Below are positions 12,175-22,784 of a stretch of DNA of 64,000 nucleotides, piece by piece. The notes beneath the pieces are model-generated. The model searched no databases. It saw only the letters and a list, made by a program, of their open reading frames with translations, and was not told the origin of the DNA. The translations under genes and the position numbers were made by a program. The DNA is from Schistocephalus solidus. Taxonomy: Eukaryota; Platyhelminthes; Cestoda; Diphyllobothriidea; Diphyllobothriidae. The stretch is taken from contig WEDG01001086.1 of assembly GCA_017591395.1 (NCBI GenBank), positions 30,757 through 94,756 of the forward strand. Reading direction: 5' to 3'. Numbering within the stretch: position 1 is the first letter of the stretch; the number at the start of each line of letters is the position of its first letter.

Positions 12175-12830
12175 TCTGAGAACCAACGCCCAAAGTCTAT
12201 TTTCGAAGCTCAAATACTGTGAATACACGTAGCCGTTCTGTCCCCTGATATTATAGCAATCACAGAAACGTGGCTGTCACAGAACATCGGTGATTGCAGA
12301 GTATCATTATCCGGGTAACAAGTGTTCATGGGAGACCGCACCCACCGCCAGGGTGAAGGAGTTGCGATGTATATTAAGAGCAATTTCACTGTGTTTGAAA
12401 GGACAGAGAAGATTACCAATGGTATCGAGACTATTTGGCTGACAATAAAGACACGGGGATCGCAGCCCTCTGAAGCGGCAACTCTCTACTGACAACCGGA
12501 GACATACACTTATGCTGATACTTGTTCGCTGGCGAACATAAAGGAGATTGGTAATCGACCTGATGTTGTTCTCATGGGTGACTTCAATGCAACCAACATT
12601 TGACTGAATGATCTACAGGCGCAGTGCTTAAAGTATGACTTCGATCACCGCCTGCTTAAGACAACACTTTAAGCTGTTCTCACAAAACACGAATTTGTTC
12701 CAACAAGAGCGCGTGGAGGACAAAAGGTTAGTTGTTTAGATCTCATCTTCACTAAAGATCCTGCCAGTACAGACGAGGTACACTGGCTACCGCCACTTGG
12801 TTGAAGTGATCATGGAGCACTTTCATGGGA
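12175..12830 (+). pseudogene. endonuclease domain of element C pol
   Basis: The domain starts LRTNAQSLFSK. The GDFNAT motif is intact at 12577-12594. Downstream comes a conserved CLDLIFTKDPAST and then a GxSDHG-type end near 12800. Stops and frame changes are frequent. Confidence 0.7.
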
Positions 12831-13029
12831 GTACGATTTATATTCTGTATTATCTGCAATAAATGAAACCAGGCCCAATCTATGATGAAAAGAGCTAAGA
12901 GCTGAGGCATCACTATTAGACTGAGATCTTCTCTTCGCTGGGAACGTCACTGCGGATAAGAATTTTTTAATGAGTGTTTGCTGAATCTAATAGAATGTCA
13001 CTTTCTGTTATCCAAACTAGGATATCCAA

Positions 13030-14178
13030 CAGACCATAGTGGCTAACAAGAGATCTAAAAAGAGAGATTAACAGGAAACAAAGGCTTTGGAAGAAATTTT
13101 GCCGATCAAATGAAAATGTAGCCGTGCAAGCTTTCAAAATTCAAAGGAACAAGGTAAAAAGCTTGATCTTCAAAAGACGAAGGGATTACGAGAGGGATTT
13201 GCTCCAGCGAGTAGTTCACAATCCCTAAATTGCTCTAAGGCTTTTTACAAAAACACATGTAGCAGCAACCCAATTCCACTTATGAGAAACAATAATGGTT
13301 ACGAGATATCAAAATTTAAAAACAGAGCTGAATACGTTTCTCAGTTCTTTCACTCGGTTTTCACCAGAGAAGCTGTTTTCATTCCGACTAGTTACGAGAC
13401 TATGGGAGCGCCAATTTTTCATGATATGCTCTTTCGAGAAAAGGCGGTCTTTGAAGGACTGAAAAGTTTGACGGCATGGTAATCCCCCGGCCCCATGAGA
13501 TTCCAGAAAATCTGCTCCTCAGACTTACTAGACAACTGACCAAAAAGCTATCCTTTCTGTGCCAGAAATCGTTCGATACTGGAAAACAGCCCTAGTGACA
13601 CCACTTCACATAAGCGATAGTCGTGCATTTGCTATAAACTACAGGCCCACCAGTCTGACCTCAATCTGTTGCAAGGTTATGGAGAAGGTCGTCAAAAAAG
13701 AATTGATGATTTATTATGAAACCCATAACCTCGTGTCCAATGCACAATAGGCTTTCGTAGGGGAAGATCATGTGTAACGAACTTACTTTTATACGATGCA
13801 AAGCTGAAAAAAGCACTTGATGCAAAAGGCATTTTGCGTGTGGCTTACATTGATTTTCATAAGGCCTTCGATAATGTTCCGCACCTGTGTCTCCTTTGTA
13901 AGTCGAGAGTGTTGGGTATTGAATGCAAACTTCTTACGTGGATCGAGCATTTTCTCATTGGTTATGTCCAAGTAGTCTGTGAAGGTGGAGAGCGATCAGG
14001 ATACACAGTCATCGATAGTGGTGTCCCACAAGGTTCAGTGCTTAGACCGATCATATCCCTCTTGTTCATTAGTGATTGTGTACAGGGATTGAACCGTGAC
14101 TTTGCTTTGTTTGCGGATTATATGAAAATCGAGAAAGTCATACACAGCAGCCTATTACTCAGAAAGTGGACAGCATAA
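13030..14178 (+). pseudogene. partial reverse transcriptase of element C pol
   Basis: Recognisable blocks are INYRPTSLTSICCKVMEKVV (about 13638), VAYIDFHKAFDNVPH with the motif A Asp at 13852, and DSGVPQGSVLRP. Motif C reads FADY at 14110-14121 instead of FADD, so the second catalytic Asp is lost. The frame ends about 18 residues later. The thumb and C-terminal domain are missing. Confidence 0.75.
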
Positions 14179-14199
14179 GACACATAACCATTCTAACAA

Positions 14200-14960
14200 T
14201 CGCAATACAAATATCTTCCAAATATTTGTCCAGACGAAGCTCCGCTTTCTTTATTAAACGCATAAAGTTTGTTTCCTGAAACAAGATGAACTGAAAGTAT
14301 GCATATCCGATGTGCATCCGGATGTAATTTCCGTTACAGAACCTTGGTTGCAGGCTGAAATATAAGAAAGTGAAATTGCCATAGATTGATATCAACTCTT
14401 CCGTCGAGACAGACTGCATATTAAATTTGGGGAATAGCAATCTACGTCAACAGAGTAAGCATATCAGCTGAACAAATAATTGCTTACCCTTGCGACTGCG
14501 AAGCAGTTTGCTTAAAACTGAAAAGGCACAGATGGAAAATCTGAAATTCTTGACTAGATATAGACCACCCAATCAAACTCCAGAGACTGACGAGATTATG
14601 TTCGAACTAATTAAGGATGCAGCTCAGAATCCAGACACAGTTATCACCGGAGAGTTCACTGCATCATTGATTGACTGGAACCCGTTATCCGTAAAAGGTT
14701 TGCGGTTTTACTTCAGTTCTAGACAATTAAAGCTCACAATGAATCTCTCTCTCTCTTTCGTACAGAATGTTAGATTTCCAACGAGAGTTAAAGAGGCTCA
14801 AATGGCGAATTGACTAGATCTCGTTCTTTCCAAGGACCTAATTGATGTGGATGAATTTAGGTCCCCAGTGCCACTTGATAAAAGTGACCATGTCATGCTG
14901 CTGTGGGAATACTCTTTGCACATCAAGTAAACGGAGACTCCTGATGTTCAGTGAAATTAC
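14200..14960 (+). pseudogene. endonuclease domain of element D pol
   Basis: QDELKVCISDVHPDVISVTE appears near 14280, followed by PWLQAEI with the catalytic-Glu block. The Asp motif has decayed to GEFTASLIDWN near 14650, so GDFN has become GEFT. The LDLVLSKD block and the DKSDHVMLLWEY end (near 14880-14920) are clear. Several stops occur. Confidence 0.7.
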
Positions 14961-15139
14961 TGGCGCGCGAATTTCGCTGCGATGAGAGATGACATATCAG
15001 CACTAAATTGGCAAAAGAGTCTAACCGGAAATCTAAATGTCAATTGGAACATTTTCAAGGGCGTTATAAATGAAGCTTTGCACCGCAACTGCCCCAGTAA
15101 AAAACTCCAAAAGGTAAACCGGCCTGCTGGTTAACGCGA

Positions 15140-16300
15140 GATTTGAAAAGACAACTAAACCGAAATAATAAACTCGGAAAAAGGCATGTAGCAACAACTC
15201 AACCCATGCATTACGAAGAATTTTTACGAAAACTGAACGCGATAAGGTTAATTGTTTGCATAGCACGGAAGGGGTATGAGGCTGAAATTATAGAAAGGGC
15301 CATCGATAAGCCAAAAGTACTTTTAAGTTACATCAATAGTAGGTTTAAGAATAAGGGGAGGGTGACAGTGTTGAAACGTGAATACAAAGAAGACAGTAAT
15401 GAAAACCAAGATGAGGCAGTACACCTTAGTCAGTTTTTTGCATTTGTTTTTGCAGACGAAGGGGATTTTAACCAAACAGACTTTCGTACAGGTAGTAACG
15501 ACGCAGTCATTGACGACATAGAATTCACAGAAGATGTGAAGAATGAACTTCTTGCACTTAACGACGACAAGTCTCCGGGTCCTGATAAAAAAACAGTAAA
15601 ATTACTGAAGTAGCTTGCTAGTGAACTCTCTAGACCCTCTCATGTATTTCCCATTCGTCCTTAGATCGATGAACTCCCCTCTGATTGGAAATCAGCAAAC
15701 ATATACCCTATTCACGAGGGTGTATCCAGAACCAGCGCTAAAATCTATCGATTGGTGACCCTTAAATGCATTTGTTGCAAAGTTCTGGAAAGGCTCATGA
15801 AATAGGCCAGCATGAAGTTTCTCGAAGGAAGAAAATTTCGTGACAGTGCCTTAACAGATTTCGACGAACCCACTCATGTTTGACTTATATACTCTATTCA
15901 ATTAAACATTGGTTCAGTCCATTTGATGAGGACACCAGCGTAGATATCGTCTACATCGACTTCAAAAAGCCTTTGATAATTTTCCTCACCATAGGTTACT
16001 CTACAAGTTCCAAGAATCCGGAATAAGGGGGAATTTACTCAATTGGATAGGTTATGTCTATATAGGTCGATCGTAGTCCGTGTGCACTGGCAATGCAAAA
16101 TCAATTTCCTGCCTGTTTGTGAGTGGTCTACCTCAGGGTTCCATTCTTGGGTCATTACGTTTCTTAATCTATGTCAATGATTGTATGACTGGAGTTGACA
16201 GCATGGTGTCATTTTTACAGACAACATCAAGATATGGCAACCAATCAGTTGCAGTACTGATGAACAGACTTTAAAAGAAGGACTGAACTGCCTATCTGAG
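15140..16300 (+). pseudogene. reverse transcriptase of element D pol
   Basis: The longest open stretch (15143-15613) covers the linker to RT and ends LNDDKSPGPDKKTVKLLK. After a TAG at 15611 the blocks YIDFKKPL (about 15955) and SGLPQGSILG are visible. Motif C is FTDN at 16214-16225 in a shifted frame, so the second catalytic Asp is lost. Confidence 0.7.
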
Positions 16301-17230
16301 TGTTCCAATTATTAGAAGATGAAGTTCAAATTCGAGGAATTTGTCGCACTCCTGCTCAAATGATGAATGCGAGCATTATGGGCAACTCCCATCAATACTT
16401 CCTTGAAGGAAGGTGCCCGTCAAATGTATCCGAACAAAAGGACCTAGGAATGACCACTTTGTCTTCCCTAACGCACTCCAGTCAGTGTCAGGGCGGCCAA
16501 AAAAGCATTCAATGTCCTGTTTGCCATTAAAATAAATTTCATAGATATCGATAAGGAAATATATTCAAAAATATACGGGACGTTTATTCGTTCACTCCTG
16601 GAGTATGAAGTTCAGGCGTGGCAACCGTGGCTGGAAAGGGTTCAAAAGAGGAAAAAATGTCGTTAATGATATAAAGTCTTCAGCATACAAAATGTAAACT
16701 TGACGCTCTTAACCGTTTCCTATAGAGTACAGGCAGATTCAAGGCGATCTCATACAAACATACCAGGACTGTGCTCTAAACTTTGAAGACTTTTTCATTG
16801 GCCAAAATACTAACCTGCGCGGGAATTCTCCCAAACTTCGAGGAATTTTATCCCACATGGATTTTCAGGACCACTCGTTTCCCCAGGGAGTTATCGGTGC
16901 CTGGAACAGACTCCCAGAGGACGTCATATGGGCGGACCCGACAGACACATTCAAACATAAACTGAATTTATATTTGCTTGAAAAATACCGCGGAGACTTT
17001 ATAAAAACCTTCAATTTCGTGCCTGGCTTGGATTGCACCCTCCTGTGTGATGACTATTTCCAACTTCCCACTACGACTAATCTTCGAGGTCATCCATTCA
17101 AACTACGTGTGCTCCAAAGGAGATTGGATGCGAGGAAGTATTTTTTCTTAAACCATGTCGTGGAACTGTGAAATAACTTACACGGGGCCATTGTAATGTC
17201 CCAGTCTGTGGAGGCTTCAAACATTGGCTT
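16300..17230 (+). pseudogene. duplicated C-terminal domain of element D pol
   Basis: After SEQKDLGMTTLSSL (about 16430) and a LEYEVQAWQPW block near 16600, the CR1 C-terminal module appears twice in the same frame. Module 1 contains NTNLRGNSPKLRG (from about 16806) and GVIGAWNRLPEDVI. Module 2 begins YRGDFIKTFNF (about 16986), contains TNLRGHPFKLRV at 17076-17111 and RRLDARKYFFLNHVVEL, and ends near 17225. Elements B, E and the 28-kb copy have a single module. A TGA at 17169 interrupts module 2. Confidence 0.7.
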
Positions 17231-17379
17231 GAGTTACATATGTTGCAGCACCACGAAGACTACTTAACCTTAAAAATACCAGTGTACTTCGAAACTCTGC
17301 TTAACTTTTCTTGGCTGCAACTTCTTTACATTGCTTCTAATTCTTGCGATTTTTATGTGACAAATAAGGAATATAAAGA

Positions 17380-17690
17380 CGAAAGCCATTTCCCTCTAAT
17401 ACACAGACATGAACCCTCTCCAGCTCCCCACCTCCTCATCGTCTCCCCGAACCAGCAAGGACTCTTTATAAGCTACATGACAACTAAAAATAGTAAACAC
17501 ATGTATAATAATTAGATGTAATTTATTTACCGTATGAAATTTCATATTGATGTTCCTCAGGGTAGAACGAATTAATTCTATTTCTATAATTTTAAATGAG
17601 GAACTTCATTTGGCAAGAAGAGCATTTAACATGACGAGCTCAGGGCCGGAATAGATAAATGCATTAAATGAGGTTCCTCTTTATTTATGT
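17380..17690 (+). repeat. dispersed repeat, 3' end of a Tigger-like element (copy 1)
   Basis: This stretch matches 50650-50960 over a C-rich stretch (cctctccagctccccacc...) and then an AT-rich end containing GAATTAATTCTATTTC, ACATGACGAGCT and GGAGCCGGAA-like strings. At the second site the sequence follows a Tigger transposase relic, so copy 1 is most likely an internally deleted or truncated derivative of the same element. No coding sequence remains here. Confidence 0.65.
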
Positions 17691-17699
17691 ATAGTTATT

Positions 17700-18560
17700 A
17701 TAACTAAGACATTGGGAAAGAGTTTTTTTACCAACACTAAAATCTCCCTCAAAGTCTATAGTTGCGTTAAAGACGGTCTTTATGGTGAAATCCGCATATA
17801 CGCTAAGCAAACACTTAACTTCCTTGCACTGGACTTTCCGAAATGTTTTGGCAAAAGAAGGTATTTTTTGGCTTCGAGATACCTAAAATATGTAATCGTT
17901 ATTATTTAGTTGTATCTATCGCCCACCCAAAGCCAGATAGGACTTTTTGTCTCTCGTAAGAATTTCAGGCCACAGCCAATTTGGATTTTATGTATCAGTT
18001 AGTCGCCGTTGACTTCAATCGTCTGTAGGTCCACCGGTTCTCACCTAAAGTTCCTAGAAATGCTGGGGCCAGAATCGAGACCGAGGATGTTGGCATGTGG
18101 AAGTTGTTTGCCGATTAACCCCCGCGAATCAAAAATTATTGATCAAATTTTCTGTAGAGGTTACTTGCTTTTGTCAAGTTTCATCCTAAGGCCCACTCGG
18201 GCATTCAGATTTTGATAGAATTTTTTCTACATTAAAAGTCAGAGATGATGGAATTTCTTCAAAAATAAAATGTTCTTCGACTTCCGATCAACCCATTGGG
18301 TGCAAATGCTTAACACATCTTAATTCCTGCAACAGGAATGAGGTATTCCTGAGTTTGGATGTAAATGTTTCCACTGCTTAATCTACCGAGTTTTGGATCG
18401 AATCATTGCTCGTTTCACTCCCGTAATCAAATAATTAAAGTCATGGATGAGGTTTTCCTTCCTTTACTTTTCGTCGCCACTTCTATGAGCAGTATTGTTA
18501 AATAAAAACCTTTTTATTCAACACTCAAACGGGTAATTTCGTGTCAAATAAAAACAAATT
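17700..18560 (+). other. no gene visible
   Basis: AT-rich sequence; short open frames only, none with a recognisable motif. Confidence 0.3.
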
Positions 18561-18587
18561 TTTCAGTGAATTTTCCAACCTGTGTCA

Positions 18588-19470
18588 GGGATATGGACTG
18601 TGAAGCAGCAATGTTTGCCGACGAAATGAAAATATAGAGTATAATTCAGAGCTCTGCCAACAAAGATAAACTACATATCAACTTAACTTGGTCGGAGGAG
18701 TGGTCGAATCATTGGCTTATGCGGTTCAACGTCGATAAATGTAGAATACTTCGCTTAGGCAACCCATCCGGATTTGCCAACAGTAGAAGTTACTTGCTTA
18801 ACGGTGAAGCCTTGAAACACGTGAAAACCCGAAAAAGACCTCGGTGTGCTGACGACCACCACCTTAAAACCATCCTCTAACTGCTCGAGAATGGTGAAGA
18901 GCGCAATGTCTGTGTTGCATGCCATCAGACGAGCCTTTTGGATTCCGACGAAGATCTACTCGCTAAGATTTTTGGAACAGTCATTAGGTCGCATTTGAAA
19001 TATGCTGTACAAGACTGGAGGCCCTGAACAGTTCAAGATCAGAACTGCCTCGAAAAAGTAAAAACTAGAGCCACCAAAAAGGTAAGGAGTCAAAGCTCCT
19101 TGCCATATGCAACCAGTCTAACGAATCTAAATTCATTATCTTTAGCTTTAGGTGAATTTGCAGAGATATCCTGTAGAAATTCCAGCTTGTGTAGGGATTG
19201 GAGTGCTGCCTTGAATTCTCGGACTTCTTTGAACTTGCTGCCATGACTCAGCTCCGAGGTCACCCATTGAAACTGCGCGTCAAGCAGGTGGGGCTGGATG
19301 TGCGTAAGTTCTGCTTCTCTGTCAGAGTGGTCAAACCATGGAATTTCCTCCCTGTAGACGTTATGATGTCATCTTCAGATAGAAACAAAACGAAAATAAT
19401 AGACTTCAACAAAAAGGCCATGCACATGCAATATAAAGTTGAATAGTTATTTGCCTACAGTCAACTTAAC
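18588..19470 (+). mobile_element. CR1-like retrotransposon fragment, element E (3' half of pol)
   Basis: The fragment starts immediately before RT motif C, which reads FADE at 18614-18625 followed by a TAG, then gives WLMRFNVDKCRILRLG and LEKVKTRATKK. It ends with the C-terminal module (FSDFFELAAMTQLRGHPLK, then VGLDVRKFCFSVRVVKPWNF) at 19198-19446. Everything upstream of motif C is missing, which suggests 5' truncation or displacement from element C. Confidence 0.75.
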
Positions 19471-19559
19471 TGGGCATAGACAAGTATTATATTATTCCCT
19501 AGTCGATAGGCAACAACCTACCCCCAGAGAAGTTAGGAAAGTACTTTTATTACTTGGCC

Positions 19560-19740
19560 CATTCACTGAAGTCGCTCGTTATCTGGCGCAAAGTCCTGCT
19601 GTTAACAAAGAGGCCGGATTCAAATTCTAGAGGCTTTAAACCCGGCTTAGGTATGTCCGACTGATGGCGCCTAATATGCAAGAAAGTGCTACCCCAGTCT
19701 CCTTTGTCTTTGTCCGTAATCCATTCAGCATAAATTCACG
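19560..19740 (+). mobile_element. tRNA-derived SINE, degenerate + copy
   Basis: A decayed B-box-like segment (GGATTCAAATTC near 19615) precedes a body that matches the other SINE copies: GTCCGACTGATGGC, an AGAAAGTGC segment and the strong block CAGTCTCCTTTGTCTTTGTC ending near 19720. It is recognisable mainly by alignment to the copies near 43.5, 48.9 and 55.2 kb. Confidence 0.55.
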
Positions 19741-19744
19741 TTTG

Positions 19745-22540
19745 CTTTGTAACTGCTTCACGGCACAAAGGAATCACGAATTAATGTGAGGGTTAGAGTC
19801 CCAGGAGTTTGCATGAGCAAAGGAGAAGTTTGTTTGAGCAGTAACTTATCTTAAGATTTATTTTTCATCCAAATCCCCAAAGTCATCGTGACTTTTGAAA
19901 GGATGCAATATCCATTATTCGCTTGAACTGATGTATACCTAGTCATAAAATATTTTTACTCCAAATGCTTCCGCTTTAGAATAATTTGTTACAATAACGG
20001 ACCAGGAGGAACCGTGGATGATATACTCAATTCAGAGCATTCACATGAGATTGAAGACAATTCGCATGCATTTGGTGAATCAGATGCGTTTGCCGCTGGT
20101 TCCACACTGCCCTATCTGTCGATCCATTGACCTGCTTAATTTATCCTTCAAAGTAATAATTTACTAAAGGAACACTTTAAATTATGCCAAATAATTCCAT
20201 CATACGCCATTTAACCTGCTTCTTTTGACAGAGGTTGGCAACACGTAGGACAACAGGCACACTTAATCATCACCTCGAACAGAAAGAGGACGCCGATTAA
20301 AATCATCACAAAGGCACACATTCGAACTTTTTCTGCTTAGCTATACCCGCTCACGGCCCATCCAGCTACAGATTAGGTGGTTCAATTTGAACTAAAATGT
20401 TAAATCGGTGGACAGTTTTCTTGTCAGTTAAAATGCAGGTTACACTCGGGAAGCTGCCTCTGTTTCTTTTGACTGGCAATTATCATCAATTGACGTAGGC
20501 GGAATATTAATTATAATAGGTGATGCATTCAATCGATGCACTTGAGCACGAACCGGAAGGGCGCCTGACATAGTTAATTATTGAACTTATTATATTTTAT
20601 TGATTGCATATACCCTGCGATGGAAAGCCGTTTTTCTAGTCTACTTTGATGATAATAGACATTGAAAGTTATAACTGAGGTCATATCAATCAAGGCTTTT
20701 CATTTTTATTCCGTAATGCGATTTCGTGGAGATAAATGTAAGGCAACTATCCGGAGTGTCGTGGACTCAAGATTCATATAAGCATAATTCCGTTGAACCC
20801 ACTTCCGCAGATGACTCAAAAACATGCCTATAAAAGATTTATAATCTAAACGCATTATATTTACAGTCAAATATAAAGGAATCTAATGGAACTTACTATT
20901 AAAGCATTGCTGTGGACAAGTTACGTGTGTAGTTCCTCCGTCTATGTACAGTTTCGTCTATCAGAACTCAAAGGTGCTTTTGAAAATTAAAGTTCGGAGA
21001 CTAAGGATATTCTACTTCATAACATCCTCAGAATGTCTGAAATCTGAAGATCTGATCCTGCTCTAAGTATATTGGGCAAAACACCGGAATGAAAACGTTT
21101 CCTATTTGGCTGCCTTAAATTATTCCTGGTGAGATAAATTTTACTTTAAGGGCTAGGACTAATGTCCATGTTAGGCTTAAGGCTAACATTAGAGTTAGGC
21201 CTAGGGTTATTGTTAGTATGAGAGTTTAGGCTAGGGTACGAGATAGGATTTAGACTCGAGAATTTTATCCTTCCCAGAATTTAAGGCATGGGCATCTATA
21301 TTACCGAGGGATTCCATTTTCCCTTCTACCAATTTTTTTGGCAATAATACCAAAGTTTAATTTTTCTATGCTCTACAATAACGGACCTGTACCTATGAAT
21401 ATTGAATGTCGTGTTTTTTTAAAATGCTTAGAAGCAGTACTAAATAAAAGCGTCCAATATGCCAAAGCTCACTAATAAGCTGCTGAGTACGTCTATTTAT
21501 GTCACTGACGAATAATATTAGTTTATTTTTGTCATTTTGTATTTGATTAGTTTTTACGACTTTCACAAGTCGTAAAATCTACTACAATCAAACATGCTAC
21601 CATTGCGGGTAATTAATGTATTAATGTATTATGTATTAATGTATCGTAGATAAAAATATGCACTAATTTTTTATCTGCAGCAGGCCGTTGTTTCTAAAAT
21701 GTAGGCTTATCTATAATTCATGCGATGGGATGAACTGCTTTTGAAATTTCAAACGGGATCAATTTTTCCTCTTTCGGAGTCATGTTAGATTTATTTACTA
21801 GCTGGCTTTTAAGCCCAGAAAATCCATTGAATCCCACCAGGTTTGCATTTATTCATCTTTTCTAAAATTTCTCACCTATTTCCTTTAAGACAAACACCTC
21901 CATGAGAGTGGTATCTTTCGATTTAAAAGTAAGTGACGACAAAACTCTTCTTTTTCTCCGCGTCCCCCAACATGCATTTTTGCAACAACTGAAGTCACCA
22001 CAATGACCACCAGGGTTTATTATAGGGAGAAAAGCTCCACAGGATCAATTTTAGTGTCAGTTGAAAATTATTAATAGACACATTGGAGTAAAGGCAACCA
22101 TATATAAGGGTCAGATACAATGGCTAAGATTTCAGAAGACACTAGCCTACGTGTAAACGCGTGTATTTTGTCAAAATAGAGGCCTCACTCTAATGTTCTT
22201 CCCAAGTTTTGAGATGCAATCGTAATTCCACAAACTTGAGCACAGTGAGAGTCGTATGCCTGCAGTCCACGTTTGCGTGGCAAATGAATGCCAAAATAAA
22301 TTTGCTAAACAAAACCATCTCCTCTGGAGTTGGGTCAGCCCATGAGACTACCCTTGATCCTTCTTTGATATGATTTTGTAATACCAACGGCGGAAGCGTT
22401 GGAAATTAAGTAGCATGAGGCGCGGTGAAAAATCACACGTATCTATGATACGGTGTTGAAATCACTTGTAAGATTCCGCAGGCCAAGTAGGAAGGGACAC
22501 ACTCAAATCGAAGTCAAGAGACTGTCGGCCGAATTCGTTG
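19745..22540 (+). other. long stretch without supported genes
   Basis: About 2.8 kb of AT-rich sequence with frequent stops in all frames. The only structure noted is the telomere-like block at about 21155-21245. One short minus-strand open frame at 22190-22387 has no recognisable features. Confidence 0.35.
21155..21245 (+). repeat. degenerate telomere-like block
   Basis: Repeated variants of TTAGGC and TTAGGG-like units (GTTAGGC, AGAGTTAGGCCTAGGGTTA, GTTTAGGCTAGGG) occur over about 90 bp. Similar blocks lie at 25275-25335 and 43895-43990, so this may be the core of a dispersed repeat rather than a true telomere relic. Confidence 0.45.
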
Positions 22541-22544
22541 AAGA

Positions 22545-22780
22545 ACACTCACCGATCGCTAACGGAACTCATTCGTCGCGTTCTGTCTTGAGGCTCACTC
22601 TCGAGCCCCGCTAGCAGCTGCACAGCGGTAAGTAGTAGAACAGGCACATGAATATTGCCGGCAAAGATAAAAAGTGATTGGATTGGCTATTTCTGGCTTA
22701 TTAGCCGTCGTCTGCCGAGCCTAAAATGGCCGTTCCAGTCTCCTTTGTCTTTGCTGGCTATATTCCCATACTGTCGGCAG
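22545..22780. mobile_element. tRNA-derived SINE, inverted pair
   Basis: Bases 22545-22715 carry the SINE tail and body on the minus strand (GCTGCACAGCGG, then CGGCAAAGAT, then GGCTATTTCTGGCTTATTAG). Immediately after, about 22716-22775 carries the same body on the plus strand (AAATGGCCGTTCCAGTCTCC, then TTTGTCTTTG). The two arms face each other around a short GTCTGCCGAGCC spacer. Neither arm keeps a tRNA-like head. Confidence 0.6.
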
Positions 22781-22784
22781 TTGA

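Larger units (their letters stand above)
11650..14178 (+). mobile_element. CR1-like non-LTR retrotransposon, element C
   Basis: ORF1, endonuclease and the first half of RT are present in order. The element stops abruptly just after the RT catalytic block at about 14178, where element D begins with its endonuclease. Many stops mark it as old. Either it is 3'-deleted, or its 3' half was moved away by the insertion of D (see the finding on C and E). Confidence 0.75.
14190..17230 (+). mobile_element. CR1-like non-LTR retrotransposon, element D
   Basis: D begins inside the endonuclease, directly abutting the broken RT of element C, and runs through RT to a CR1-type C-terminus that is present twice in tandem. 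Multiple stops and frameshifts make it inactive. Confidence 0.75.

Noticed and set aside
21155..21245. True interstitial telomere array
   Set aside because: The units are too irregular and the similar blocks at 25.3 and 43.9 kb suggest a dispersed repeat.
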